Shown: positions 27,591 to 36,706 of the stretch, in pieces
Numbering within the stretch: the first letter of the stretch is position 1
Layout of the letters: every line of letters starts with the position of its first letter
Source of the DNA: Bacteroidota bacterium
Lineage (GTDB): Bacteria; Bacteroidota; Bacteroidia; AKYH767-A; 2013-40CM-41-45
Length of the DNA stretch: 64,000 nt
Assembly (NCBI GenBank): GCA_016713765.1
Contig: JADJON010000001.1
Span: 186,001 to 250,000, forward strand
Direction: 5' to 3'
Notes under the pieces: generated by a model
What the model saw: the letters and a program-made list of their open reading frames with translations, nothing else
Databases searched by the model: none
Told to the model about the DNA's origin: nothing
Program-made: the position numbers and the translations under genes

Positions 27591-29496
27591 ACAACCTGTT
27601 TCCTTTGATCTCCTCCACCACCCCGGATCCAGCAAGGTCGTAGTATCCCCGAGGGACTCCACTTCGCCTTCGGCGATCTTGCGGAGGATGCGGCGCATGA
27701 TCTTGCCGCTGCGGGTCTTGGGTAAGCCGGAGACGAACTGGATCTTGTCGGGCTTCGCGATGGGGCCGATGATCCGACTCACCGTGAGCGCGATGTCCTG
27801 CCGCGTGAGGTTCTCGTCGCCGTGCGTGCCGCTGTAAATGACATAAGCGTAGATGCCCTGTCCTTTGATGTCGTGCGGGTAGCCGACAACCGCGCTCTCC
27901 ACCACGCCGGCGTGCATGTTGATCGCGTTCTCCACTTCGGCGGTTCCGATGCGGTGGCCGCTGACATTGAGTACGTCATCGACACGACCCGTGATCCGGT
28001 AGTTGCCCTCCGCGTCGCGGTAGCAGCCGTCGCCGGTGAAGTACAGGTTCTCGTAGGTCGCGAAGTAATTCGTACGACATCGCTCATGGTCACCGTAGGT
28101 GGTTCGGATCATGCCCGGCCAGGGAAAACGAATGCAAAGATTGCCGTTGACATTGTTGCCGGTGATCTCTTCTCCCTTTTCATCAACCAACATCGGTTGA
28201 ACACCGGGTAAGGGAAGCGTGGCATGCGCCGGTTTTGCAGGTGTCACACCAGCCATGTTGGAGATCATGACTCCGCCGGTCTCGGTTTGCCCAGGTATCG
28301 ACGATCGGACATTTTCCCTCCCCACGTTCTCGTGGTACCAGTTCCAGGCTTCTTCGTTGATCGGTTCGCCAACCGTACCGAGTACGCGCAGGCTGTTGAG
28401 GTGCTTACCCTGCAACGGTCCGAGTCCGTATCCCATCAGCGAACGAATGGCGGTTGGCGCGGTGTACAGGATATTCACGTGGTACTTGTCGACGATATCC
28501 CAAAACCTTCCAGCGTCCGGCCAGGTGGGAACCCCTTCGAACATGAGCGAGGGGGCGCCGGCGCCGAGCGGACCGTACACGATATAGCTGTGTCCGGTGA
28601 TCCAACCAATATCGGCTGTACAGAAGAAGATCTCGCCAGGGCGGTACTGAAAGACATTGGCGAACGAATAGGTGGTGTACACCATATAGCCCGCACTCGA
28701 GTGCACGACCCCTTTCGGCTTTCCGGTGGATCCGGAAGTGTAGAGGATGAACAAAGGATCTTCCGCGTCCATTTCTTCCGCCGGACAGTCCGGATTGCCC
28801 ATCGTTTCCACTTTGCGGATCTCGTCTTCCCACCAGACGTCGCGGCCTTTGATCATGGACACGGGAGTCCGCGTACGCGTGAGTACGATCACCCGCTTCA
28901 CAAACCGGTATTGCACCAGCGCGTCATCGATCACGCTCTTCAAGCCGATCTCCTGTTGCCACGAAAGGCGCCGTCGGAGGTGACGATGAACTCGGCCTGT
29001 GCATCCGTCAGACGATCTGCGATGCTTTGCGCGCTGAAGCCGCCGAAAACCACGGAATGAATCGCGCCGATGCGTGCGCAGGCCAGTACGGCGATCGCGA
29101 GCTCGGGCACCATGCCCATGTAGATGCAGACCCGGTCGCCTTTTTTGACGCCGTTATTCTTCAACACATTGGCGAACTGTAGACTTTCGTGTGCAAGTCG
29201 CGATACGTCAGTACCCGGTGATGCTCTTCCGGATCGTTCGGTTCCCAGATGATCGCCGGCTTGTTGCCCAACGATCCCAGGTGACGGTCCAGGCAATTTT
29301 CCGTGATGTTCAACTTGCCACCAGAGAACCATTTGACGTCCGGGTCCCGAAAATTCCACTCCAGTGTTTTTTTCCCATCGCTTACGCCAGTAAAATTAGC
29401 CGCCACATCGGCCCAGAAACCTTCCGGGTCCTGTACACTGCGACGGTAGGCAGCATCGTAAGCTGGTCGATCGGTATGTTGAAAGGGGTAGGACAT
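27589..29496 (-). CDS. acs: Acetyl-CoA synthetase (frameshifted)
   Basis: Makes acetyl-CoA from acetate, ATP and CoA via acetyl-AMP; cytosolic. The N-terminus (MSYPFQHTDRPAYDAAYRRS) and GGKLNITENCLDRHL fit ACS. Core motifs: FILYTSGSTGKPKGVVHSS (P-loop), FFCTADIGWITGHSYIVYG, ETGGVMISN, YFTGDGCYRDAEGNYRITGR and DDVLNVSGHRIGTAEVENA. The acetylatable catalytic Lys is in TRSGKIMRRILRKIA. Shifts near 29175, 28945 and 27620, plus a compensating pair near 28300 in the conserved TWWQTETGG region, must be joined; length then ~636, normal. The end reads GVVEEIKGNRL. It is divergent from the downstream aldehyde dehydrogenase. Confidence 0.9.
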
Positions 29497-29545
29497 GGGC
29501 GTTCGAACGTGATGTTGATACGAAGATAGCGATTAGTAGGTAGGT

Positions 29546-29573
29546 ATTGGGCATTGGTGATTGGTGATTGAGG
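29546..29573 (+). repeat. Heptanucleotide array, ATTGGTG family
   Basis: Four units (ATTGGGC, ATTGGTG twice, ATTGAGG) lie 50 nt upstream of the acs start, in the acs-dehydrogenase spacer. Confidence 0.75.
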
Positions 29574-29665
29574 CGAAATAAACCGGCATTTCTAATTACA
29601 AATAACCAATCAAAATTTCAAATCCTGTTTCCCCGCCTCCACGAAATCCAGGTACAAAACACTGA

Positions 29666-29762
29666 CTATTCACCAATAACTATTCGCTATTCACAAAAAC
29701 TGTTCACTACTTACTATTTACTATTCACTGTTCACTGTTCACTATTCACTCTTCACTACCTT
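29666..29762 (+). repeat. Heptanucleotide array, CTATTCA family
   Basis: About 14 units in near-perfect 7-nt phase (CTATTCA, CTGTTCA, CTCTTCA and variants; one unit is 6 nt) end 7 nt before the ATG of the aldehyde dehydrogenase. The array occupies the place where promoter and leader elements would be expected. Confidence 0.85.
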
Positions 29763-29768
29763 TACCCC

Positions 29769-31211
29769 ATGCTTCACCTCCTGAACTACATCAACGGAGT
29801 CCTCGTCCCGCCTGCTTCGGGACAATACCTCGATAATTTCAACCCGGCGCTGGGCGAAGTTTACAGCCTGATTCCCGACAGCGACGAACGGGATGTGGCC
29901 GCCGCTCAGGCTGCGGCACAGGCCGCGTTTCCAGCCTGGTCCACCATGCCGAAAGAAAAACGCTCGGCGCTGCTGCTGAAACTTTCGGGTCTCATCCAGA
30001 AAAACCTCGACCGTCTCGCGCTCGCGGAGTCCGTGGATCAGGGTAAGCCGGTCTGGCTGGCGAAAAGCGTCGACATTCCCCGTGCGGTTTCCAATTTCCA
30101 TTTTTATGCCACCGGCATCCTGCACGATTCAACGGAGGCTCACGCGATGGAAGAGACGGCGATCAACTACACCTTGCGGACACCCGTCGGTGTCGCCGGT
30201 TGTATCTCGCCCTGGAACCTGCCGCTCTACCTCTTCACCTGGAAGATCGCCCCGGCGCTTGCATCGGGATGCACGGTCGTGGCCAAGCCATCCGAGATTA
30301 CGCCGATGACGGCTTATCTCCTTTCGGAGCTGGCCATCGAAGCCGGACTACCTCCCGGCGTGCTCAACATCGTACACGGACTGGGGCCCAAGGTCGGCAC
30401 CGCCATCGTGTCGCACCCTGATATTCCCGCCATCTCGTTTACAGGCGGCACGAAGACCGGAGAGACCATTTCCAGCATTGCCGCTCCCATGTTCAAGAAA
30501 CTTTCTCTCGAATTGGGCGGCAAGAACCCGACGATCGTATTCGCCGATGCCGACTTTGAAAAATCGGTTCACACGGCCGTGCGTGCGGCCTTTTCGAACC
30601 AGGGCGAGATCTGTCTCTGTGGTTCGCGCATCTTCGTTGAACGCAGCATCTACGAAAAGTTCCGCGACGCGTTCGTGGACGGCGTGAAGAAACTGCAGGT
30701 CGGCGATCCGATGCTGGATGAAAGCTGGATCGGCGCGATCGTGTCCAAGCAACACTACGACAAGGTCCTCTCCTACATCGAACTCGCCAAACAAGAGGGT
30801 GGTCGTGTTCTTTGCGGTGGAACTGCCTTGCACCCGGAAGGTCGCTGCAAGAACGGTTGGTTTATCGCACCGACCGTGATCGAAGGGCTTTCCTACGACT
30901 GCCGCACCAACCAGGAAGAGATCTTCGGGCCGGTGGTTACCCTGCAACCCTTCGATACGGAAGAAGAAGTCCTGCAATACGCGAACAGCACCAAGTACGG
31001 ACTGGCCTGTTCACTCTGGACTTCCAACCTGAGTCGCACGCACCGCATGGCGGCGAAGATCCACAGCGGCATCGTCTGGGTGAACTGCTGGCTGCTGCGC
31101 GACCTGCGCACACCCTTCGGCGGTATGAAAGGCAGCGGCGTCGGTCGCGAAGGCGGTTTCGAAGCGCTGCGGTTTTTTACGGAAGAGAAGAATGTTTGCA
31201 TTCGGCTTTGA
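29769..31211 (+). CDS. 2-Aminomuconate-semialdehyde-type dehydrogenase (ALDH8-like)
   Basis: NAD-dependent aldehyde dehydrogenase of 480 residues, intact. ATG at 29769 (MLHLLNYINGVLVPPASGQY) is preferred over the upstream frame, which would read through the repeat. Landmarks: ISPWNLPLYLFTWKIAPALA (substrate channel), the catalytic Glu in LSLELGGKNPTIVF, and the catalytic Cys in NQGEICLCGSRIFVERSIYE. GEICLCGSRI is characteristic of the aminomuconate and hydroxymuconate semialdehyde branch. The end is PFGGMKGSGVGREGGFEALR, then FFTEEKNVCIRL. It should oxidise the product of ACMSD to 2-aminomuconate. Although 13 kb away, it completes the pathway started by haaO and ACMSD. Confidence 0.85.
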   Translation: MLHLLNYINGVLVPPASGQYLDNFNPALGEVYSLIPDSDERDVAAAQAAAQAAFPAWSTMPKEKRSALLLKLSGLIQKNLDRLALAESVDQGKPVWLAKSVDIPRAVSNFHFYATGILHDSTEAHAMEETAINYTLRTPVGVAGCISPWNLPLYLFTWKIAPALASGCTVVAKPSEITPMTAYLLSELAIEAGLPPGVLNIVHGLGPKVGTAIVSHPDIPAISFTGGTKTGETISSIAAPMFKKLSLELGGKNPTIVFADADFEKSVHTAVRAAFSNQGEICLCGSRIFVERSIYEKFRDAFVDGVKKLQVGDPMLDESWIGAIVSKQHYDKVLSYIELAKQEGGRVLCGGTALHPEGRCKNGWFIAPTVIEGLSYDCRTNQEEIFGPVVTLQPFDTEEEVLQYANSTKYGLACSLWTSNLSRTHRMAAKIHSGIVWVNCWLLRDLRTPFGGMKGSGVGREGGFEALRFFTEEKNVCIRL

Positions 31212-31232
31212 GCAGACAACTACGGTAAATAA

Positions 31233-31261
31233 AAAGGCGTCGTGAGTTTCACGACGCCTTT
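31233..31261. terminator. Bidirectional terminator
   Basis: AAAGGCGTCGTGA and TCACGACGCCTTT form a perfect 13-bp stem with a 3-nt loop between convergent genes. A-runs and T-runs flank it on both strands, so it can serve both the dehydrogenase and the AT-hook gene. Confidence 0.9.
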
Positions 31262-31277
31262 CATTGTGCATAACCGA

Positions 31278-31610
31278 TCAGAGATGCGTAACCGGCGTCT
31301 TCGCATCGCTGCCGATGACGAGGATACGGTTCACACGGCTGCCCGTGAGGTTGATGAGCGCCATGCCGTCGACGATGCGGATACCGTTGCCGATGACGCC
31401 CTGTGCAACTTTGGCCGGGCGACCACGCTTACCGGTTCCTTTGAACGGAGCAATTGCCGCGGCGGCATGCCTTCCGCCAACAGGGTCTTCTTGTTCTTCG
31501 ATCCTTTCGGACGTCCCCGTTTGCCTTTTTTTAACGACGATTTTGGCAGCATTTGCGGAGGTGTTCTTGTTCTTAGAGACCCTTCGGGCGGCCACGTTTT
31601 CCTTTGCCAT
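31278..31610 (-). CDS. Small AT-hook DNA-binding protein (frameshift pair)
   Basis: ATG at 31610 (MAKENVAARRVSKNKNTSAN). A one-base shift at a homopolymer near 31525 reveals VVKKGKRGRPKGSKNKK, an AT-hook (core RGRP). A return shift then gives APFKGTGKRGRPAKVAQGVI, a second RGRP hook, and NGIRIVDGMALINLTGSRVN to the end. Both hooks are flanked by lysines, as expected for minor-groove binding to AT-rich DNA. ~110 residues. The tail is beta-prone and unknown. It probably acts as a nucleoid-type or regulatory protein. The leader before it (31611-31660) is AT-rich. Confidence 0.65.
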   Translation of the reverse strand: MAKENVAARRVSKNKNTSANAAKIVVKKRQTGTSERIEEQEDPVGGRHAAAAIAPFKGTGKRGRPAKVAQGVIGNGIRIVDGMALINLTGSRVNRILVIGSDAKTPVTHL

Positions 31611-31866
31611 AATTAATTTTTTTTAGTTGATTAAATAGTATTCCGATGGTCTCCTATCATCGATTTTGAAACAGTTGCAGTTATGCACGTCACTAACTCC
31701 CTTGCAAGTATACTCCAAATAAACTGATTGAATAAAAATAATTCAACGTATTTGCAGTTATTTATTCACTAAAATAATCGAAAATGCAGAAAATTCGACC
31801 GACTCCCTTACAATGAATCAATGTGAATCCTACTACGGATTCGGGAATAATACTACCTTGACCCAT

Positions 31867-32625
31867 ATGCGGAGCCGGCTGATTTCAATGGTTTTCTTGT
31901 GCTTCATGACGGCCTCATCCCGGGCCTATCTCCCGCCAGCTGGACCGGTCTTCGACCGTACGGCCTTTGGATTCACTCTATCCATCGACCGTTGCTACCG
32001 CGAAATACGGTACGATGGAGCGGATTCCAGTCTGAATGCGGTCTTTAACGATCGCCAAAAACACGAAGATCCGATGATGGGTTACTCCGTCGGTCTTTCG
32101 CTGCGTAAGCAACGCTCACTTCATTGGATTCTGGAAGCCGGTTTACGTTACACGATCCGGGGTTATCAATACCGGTCTGCCGACAAAACCTTTGGCCCGG
32201 CGATCGACACCAACTATGTGACCGTGACCAATGTCACACAAGCGCTGGACGAAATCCTTATCCGGCATCAATACCGTTATGTGGAAGTGCCGTTGCGGCT
32301 CCATTACCAGTTTACCGCTCCGGTTGCGCTATCACGTCGCCGCCGGCATTGCCTTGGGATTACCCTGGGCGTAACGGTTTCCACCCGGTACAAATTCAGC
32401 AATGGCGAACGGGAGGTGAAGCGCAACCAGCTTCCCGATCAGGACCTCAAGATCTCCATCACACCCATACTTTCAGCAGGCATGGAATTCTATTATAGCC
32501 ATCGCCTGCGATTCTATCTGGATCCAACCTATCAGTTTGCCCTAAACGACGCAGCAGCTACAACGATACGTGAACGGCTGAATAGTGCCGGCTTACAATT
32601 CGGGGTGATCTACCGATACCGCTGA
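31867..32625 (+). CDS. Outer-membrane beta-barrel protein
   Basis: ATG at 31867 gives the signal peptide MRSRLISMVFLCFMTASSRA; an in-frame ATG at 31813 adds 18 polar residues ahead of it. The mature part alternates strands and turns: GYSVGLSLRKQRSLHWILEA, GLRYTIRGYQYRS, HQYRYVEVPLRLHYQF, ISITPILSAGMEFYYSH, and ends GLQFGVIYRYR with a terminal aromatic, as porin-like barrels do. It resembles the PorT-like/outer-membrane-barrel families of Bacteroidota. 252 residues. Function unknown. Confidence 0.75.
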   Translation: MRSRLISMVFLCFMTASSRAYLPPAGPVFDRTAFGFTLSIDRCYREIRYDGADSSLNAVFNDRQKHEDPMMGYSVGLSLRKQRSLHWILEAGLRYTIRGYQYRSADKTFGPAIDTNYVTVTNVTQALDEILIRHQYRYVEVPLRLHYQFTAPVALSRRRRHCLGITLGVTVSTRYKFSNGEREVKRNQLPDQDLKISITPILSAGMEFYYSHRLRFYLDPTYQFALNDAAATTIRERLNSAGLQFGVIYRYR

Positions 32626-32677
32626 TCGAGCTGTTTTCCTTATTGGCGATTCCCTTCACAAGACTTCAACGGTTTTC

Positions 32678-32833
32678 ATGAAACAAAACTCACCCAGGCT
32701 AAGTGTTTCGAGTTGCATTATTTCAATTTACCGGGAATGGCTAATGACCGATATCCTTCCGATTGTTTTGTTGGCGAATCTAATCGCGATTCGTCTGCTA
32801 TTCAGGGTAAGTCAGATACAAGAATTCACTTAG
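32678..32833 (+). CDS. Possible small membrane protein upstream of the two-component genes
   Basis: A 51-codon ORF (MKQNSPRLSVSSC...) whose second half MTDILPIVLLANLIAIRLLF is a single hydrophobic segment. It lies in the ~310-nt gap between the barrel gene and the response regulator and has no clear ribosome-binding signal. Could be a small membrane protein or chance. Confidence 0.25.
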   Translation: MKQNSPRLSVSSCIISIYREWLMTDILPIVLLANLIAIRLLFRVSQIQEFT

Positions 32834-32940
32834 GTTTAACTTCATTTTAATGAAATTCAGGAGCCGGAATTCCTGACCTTTGACAATAGTGCGGTCACCT
32901 GACCTTGCCGGATACAAGACCGGCCGAATTTGCTTAATTG

Positions 32941-33630
32941 ATGGAACGAAAAATTCTAATCGTCGAAGACGAGCCTAAAGTGGCCGGCTTCATCCGCTCC
33001 GGGCTGAGCGAAAGCTCGCTCGCGTCCGATTGGGCTGCCGATGGGGAATCGGGTATTGCGATGCTGGAGGCCAATAATTATGATCTGTTGATCCTCGACC
33101 TGAACCTTCCGCGAAAAAACGGATTCGAAGTTTGCGCGGCGGTGCGAAAGAATGATCGCAGGATTCCGGTCCTCATGCTGACGGCATGGGGTGCGATTGA
33201 CGACAAGCTCAAAGGATTTGAAAGTGGAGCCGATGACTATCTGGTCAAACCATTCGAGTTTCAGGAATTACTGGCCCGCGTTAAGGCCTTACTCAAGCGC
33301 TCGGAGCCCGAGTTATCGGAGCCGTCCACACTCCGTTATGCGGACATTACCCTGAACCTGGACACGCGCGAAGTGCATCGTGCCGGTAATAAGATCTCCC
33401 TGACTCCGAAAGAATACGGTCTGTTGGAATATCTCCTGCGCAATCCAGAACGCGTCGTTACGCGGGCGGAGATCGCCAGCCACGTCTGGTCCATCCAATA
33501 TGAGACCGGTACTAATTTCGTGGATGTTTACATCAATTTTCTGCGTAAGAAGATCGATCGCGGATATATCCGTAAATTGATCCATACGCATGTCGGCAGT
33601 GGGTACATCCTCCGGCAGCCGAACCCATGA
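32941..33630 (+). CDS. OmpR-family response regulator
   Basis: ATG at 32941 (MERKILIVEDEPKVAGF). Receiver residues: acidic pair in VEDE, phosphoacceptor Asp53 in LLILDLNLPRKNGFEV, Thr in VLMLTAWGA, Lys in DDYLVKPFEFQELLARV. The winged-helix DNA-binding domain follows (NKISLTPKEYGLLEYLLRNP, then RVVTRAEIASHVW and TNFVDVYINFLRKKID), ending VGSGYILRQPNP. 229 residues, intact. Its stop overlaps the kinase start (ATGA), so the two are translationally coupled. Targets unknown; the neighbouring barrel gene is one candidate. Confidence 0.92.
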   Translation: MERKILIVEDEPKVAGFIRSGLSESSLASDWAADGESGIAMLEANNYDLLILDLNLPRKNGFEVCAAVRKNDRRIPVLMLTAWGAIDDKLKGFESGADDYLVKPFEFQELLARVKALLKRSEPELSEPSTLRYADITLNLDTREVHRAGNKISLTPKEYGLLEYLLRNPERVVTRAEIASHVWSIQYETGTNFVDVYINFLRKKIDRGYIRKLIHTHVGSGYILRQPNP

Positions 33631-35005
33631 ACATTAGGATCAGGGAGCGCCTGACGCTCCAGTTCACCCTGATCGTTACTTCCATTCTACTGGTATTTGC
33701 GACCGGCATCTACCTGCTGTCGTCGTCCTATCGTGAGCAGGAATTCTATGCCCGCCTGGAGACCAAAGCGCTGACGACCGCCCGCCTGTTGATAGAGGTG
33801 AAGGAGGTGGACAACGACATGTTGAAGATCATCGATAAGAATTCCATCAACGCGATGTTCAGTGAAAAGGTACTGGTATACAACACCGCCAACAAGCTGA
33901 TCTACAATTCCGTCGATGATGAATCGATTCCGGTTTCCGACAGCCTGTTAAATGAGATCCGGAAATCGGACAACGACGATTCCACCTCGGACTGAATGAG
34001 GCGATCGGGCTTCGCTATGTTGAGGGGGATGATGAATATGTTATCCTTGCTTCCGCACTTGACAAATACGGCCGAAGCAAACTGAACAACCTGTTCTGGG
34101 TACTCATCTTCGGATTCATTGCGAGTGTGATCGTCACGGTCATCGCCGCACGCATCTATTCGGCGCGTGCGCTTAAGCCGATGTCGGATATCGTCCGACA
34201 GGCCGAACGCATCAGTTTCACCAGCATGGGCATCCGTATACCGGAAGGCAATGGAAAGGATGAGATCGCGCAATTGGCGATTACCTTCAACAAGATGCTG
34301 GACCGGCTCCAGTCTTCCTTTGAGTCCCAGCGCGCATTCGTATCGAATGCCTCCCACGAATTACGCACCCCTCTTACCTCCATTACCGGTCAGCTTGAAG
34401 TCACCCTGATCCGGGACCGCAGCGGGGAAGAGTACCGGAACGTCTTGCGTTCCATGCTGGACGACACCCGTGATCTGAATCAATTGCTGAACAGCCTGCT
34501 CTACCTGGCCCGGGCAAACGCAGACGACCGCCTGGTACGCATCAGCAAGGTCCGCATGGATGAATTGATCTGGCAGATCCTTGGTAAACTACGGAAACAG
34601 CATCCCGACTATGAGGTTGAACTGACCTATAGTGAAAAGATCGAGGACGAGAACAGCGTCGTGATCGAAGCGGACGAAGATCTCCTGCGTGTGGCCGTTT
34701 CCAACCTCATCGAGAACGGTTGTAAATATTCCGACCCTCACCGCTGCATCGTATCCCTGGAACCGCAGCGCGATCGTTTGCACCTTCGGATAGAGGATGC
34801 CGGGATCGGCATTGACCCGGCTGATCTGCCGCACGTGTTTGAGCCATTCTATCGCTCCATGGAAGTGGCGAGAAAAGGCGGTCACGGACTGGGTCTTCCG
34901 CTGGCTAAACGGATCGTTCAGATCCACCACGGTGACTTGTCATTATCTTCTACCCCGGATACCGGAACCCGTGTGGATGTTTTTCTTCCCTACGTTCAAT
35001 CGTAA
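33627..35005 (+). CDS. Sensor histidine kinase (one frameshift)
   Basis: N-terminal helix LTLQFTLIVTSILLVFATGI, then a ~120-residue periplasmic sensor. A one-base shift near 33985 interrupts it (STSD stop in one frame; FHLGLNEAIGLRYVEGDDEY in the other). The second helix is FWVLIFGFIASVIVTVIAAR, followed by a HAMP domain, the H-box SNASHELRTPLTSITGQLEV, the N-box VAVSNLIENGCKYSD, and GLGLPLAKRIVQIHHGD. Ends YVQS. ~460 residues. It partners the overlapping OmpR regulator. Organisation resembles CusS/QseC-type kinases. Signal unknown. Confidence 0.9.
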
Positions 35006-35046
35006 AACGATCGTTCTCGAAGGGGTATCCTGTTTTAGTAAAATCA

Positions 35047-35418
35047 TTAAAGGAATTCCACTTCGTAAACATCGGTCTTGTTCCGGCCGATATTCCGAAC
35101 CTCGAACCCTCCCGGCTCCGGGATCCGTTCGATCAGATCGAAGCTGGTACAGGAACGCGGCAGTCCGGAAAAGATCAGGGTAAAACGGGCGGTGCTGCCG
35201 TTCGGCACATGCATCCATTGAGGCGCAACCGCGACATTATCCGTGAACAGCAATTTGCTTTCGTGAGCGGATGAGCGATCCAGAAGAACCGTAGTACTCC
35301 AGATCCTGATCAATTGATCCGGTCCGGTCGCCCGGTAATGGCAGAAAACGATTACCTGACATTCTTCGTCAACTGCAGTAGCGGTTTGCAGTTGGACCGC
35401 TGTCGTTTCATCCGGCAT
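35047..35418 (-). CDS. Conserved hypothetical cytosolic protein
   Basis: 123 residues, intact, no signal peptide. Recognisable features are beta-strand-rich stretches (CQVIVFCHYRATGPDQLIRI, TARFTLIFSGLPRSCTSFDL) and an end IPEPGGFEVRNIGRNKTDVY. Similar small proteins occur in Bacteroidota without known function. Convergent with the kinase gene. Confidence 0.6.
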   Translation of the reverse strand: MPDETTAVQLQTATAVDEECQVIVFCHYRATGPDQLIRIWSTTVLLDRSSAHESKLLFTDNVAVAPQWMHVPNGSTARFTLIFSGLPRSCTSFDLIERIPEPGGFEVRNIGRNKTDVYEVEFL

Positions 35419-35568
35419 GCGGTAAAGTTAAGGGAATATCAACCGCAATCAGTTCAACGAATTGATGTCGATGAGTCTCTTGATATGACTTTCATTGGAA
35501 TAGTTTTGTCAGGACATAATCGAGGTCCCAAAAATATTCGGGTACTGATAATAATCTTGACCCTCAAC

Positions 35569-36080
35569 ATGGCACGCGTTCGTTATACGACCATCATCCA
35601 GAAATTCCGGGAGAAGGGTGAAAAATCCGGATGGACGTACATTGATGTTCCGGCCGATGTGGCTAACCGGCTTAAAAAGGGTCAACGAACTTCGTTCCGG
35701 GTCAAAGGAAAACTGGATGATTCCCCATTGAAAAGGTCGCGTTGATTCCCATCGGCAACGGGGATTTCATATTGCCGCTGAATGCTGCGCTTCGCAAAGC
35801 CATTGGTAAAAGAGAAGGTGCCGGTTTAACCGTGGACCTGCAATTGGATGAATCCGTTTATCAGATCAACGCCGACCTGCGGGCCTGCCTTGAAGAGGAA
35901 CCCGCAGCCAGGAAAATTTTCGATAAGCTTCCCGGCTCTCATCAGCGTTATTATTCCAAGTGGATCGATGGCGCGAAAACCGAGGTGACGCGTGCCCGAC
36001 GCATCGCCACCACGATCGATGGTATGATCAAGGGTTGGAGTTTTGCAGAAATCCTGCGAAACGCCAGCGGAAAGAAATGA
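35569..36080 (+). CDS. YdeI/OmdA-family protein with DUF1905-like start (one frameshift)
   Basis: ATG at 35569 (MARVRYTTIIQKFREKGEKS). The N-terminal half (GWTYIDVPADVANRL, QRTSFRVKGKLD) is DUF1905-like. A one-base shift near 35730 leads to ALIPIGNGDFILPLNAALRK, then FDKLPGSHQRYYSKWIDGAK and TEVTRARRIATTIDGMIKGW, the typical bacteriocin-protection YdeI/OmpD-associated C-terminal helix pair. ~170 residues. Role is unclear; E. coli YdeI affects polymyxin and bacteriocin tolerance. Confidence 0.8.
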
Positions 36081-36082
36081 AA

Positions 36083-36116
36083 AACCGGTCGAAAGAGTTT
36101 CCTCTTCGACCGGTTG
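36083..36116. terminator. Terminator hairpin between convergent genes
   Basis: AACCGGTCGAA-AGAG pairs with CTCTTCGACCGGTT (one bulged A). On the minus strand it is followed by TTTT, so it fits best as the terminator of the small minus-strand exported-protein gene; it may act weakly on the YdeI-like gene. Confidence 0.7.
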
Positions 36117-36135
36117 TGCTAACCGTGGCAATCTC

Positions 36136-36450
36136 TTAGCGATGCTGTTCGTCGTGCTTCTGGCGGTGGATCGCCCGGCTGGCACGACGCTGTTCCTTGT
36201 GTAGCTGCTTGCGTTCGGCCGGAGTCACGACACCATCCATCCTGGCAACCCGTTTGTCGTGCCGGATCTTCGCCTGGCGCGCGCGAAGATGGCGGGCTTC
36301 TTTCTTGGTCAGTTGTCCGGAGTCCACTCCGTCTTTGATCCGTTCATGTTGGTTGACCTGTTTTTGCCCGATCGCCGGGGTGGACGTCTGGGCGGAGGCC
36401 GTGAGACTGGTGATGCCGGCAAGGGCCAGGCTGAGGATGAGCGTTTTCAT
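36136..36450 (-). CDS. Small basic exported helical protein
   Basis: Start ATG 36450 gives the signal peptide MKTLILSLALAGITSLTASA; an upstream in-frame start at 36531 adds 27 residues that spoil it. The mature 85 residues are highly charged and helical: QVNQHERIKDGVDSGQLTKK, EARHLRARQAKIRHDKRVAR, MDGVVTPAERKQLHKEQRRA. Two EF-like or helix-hairpin repeats are suggested by SGQLTKKEARHL and DGVVTPAERKQL, each with a turn after an acidic residue. His- and Arg-rich end. Common in Bacteroidota; function unknown. Confidence 0.7.
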   Translation of the reverse strand: MKTLILSLALAGITSLTASAQTSTPAIGQKQVNQHERIKDGVDSGQLTKKEARHLRARQAKIRHDKRVARMDGVVTPAERKQLHKEQRRASRAIHRQKHDEQHR

Positions 36451-36706
36451 CGAATTGGCGTTTAAAGATGGCCTCGTATTAACGAAAGCCATGCCAAAGG
36501 GCAGCCCAGACCCTTCCCCGGGCGATATCACTTTTCCGATTGACTGATCTTGTGAACAACCATTATCTATGTAATTGATATAGAGTTGATTGTATTTCTT
36601 TAGATTAATTCTAAAAAATCGTTAATGGCTGAACTATGGATAGCTTTCCGGTGTTTTTCTTTGTGCCGTAAAACAGCGTTTCATTCACCCACACTGATGA
36701 ACCACT

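Noticed and set aside
29568..29768. N-terminal extension of the aldehyde dehydrogenase to 29568
   Set aside because: It would translate the CTATTCA repeat. The family N-terminus matches the ATG at 29769.
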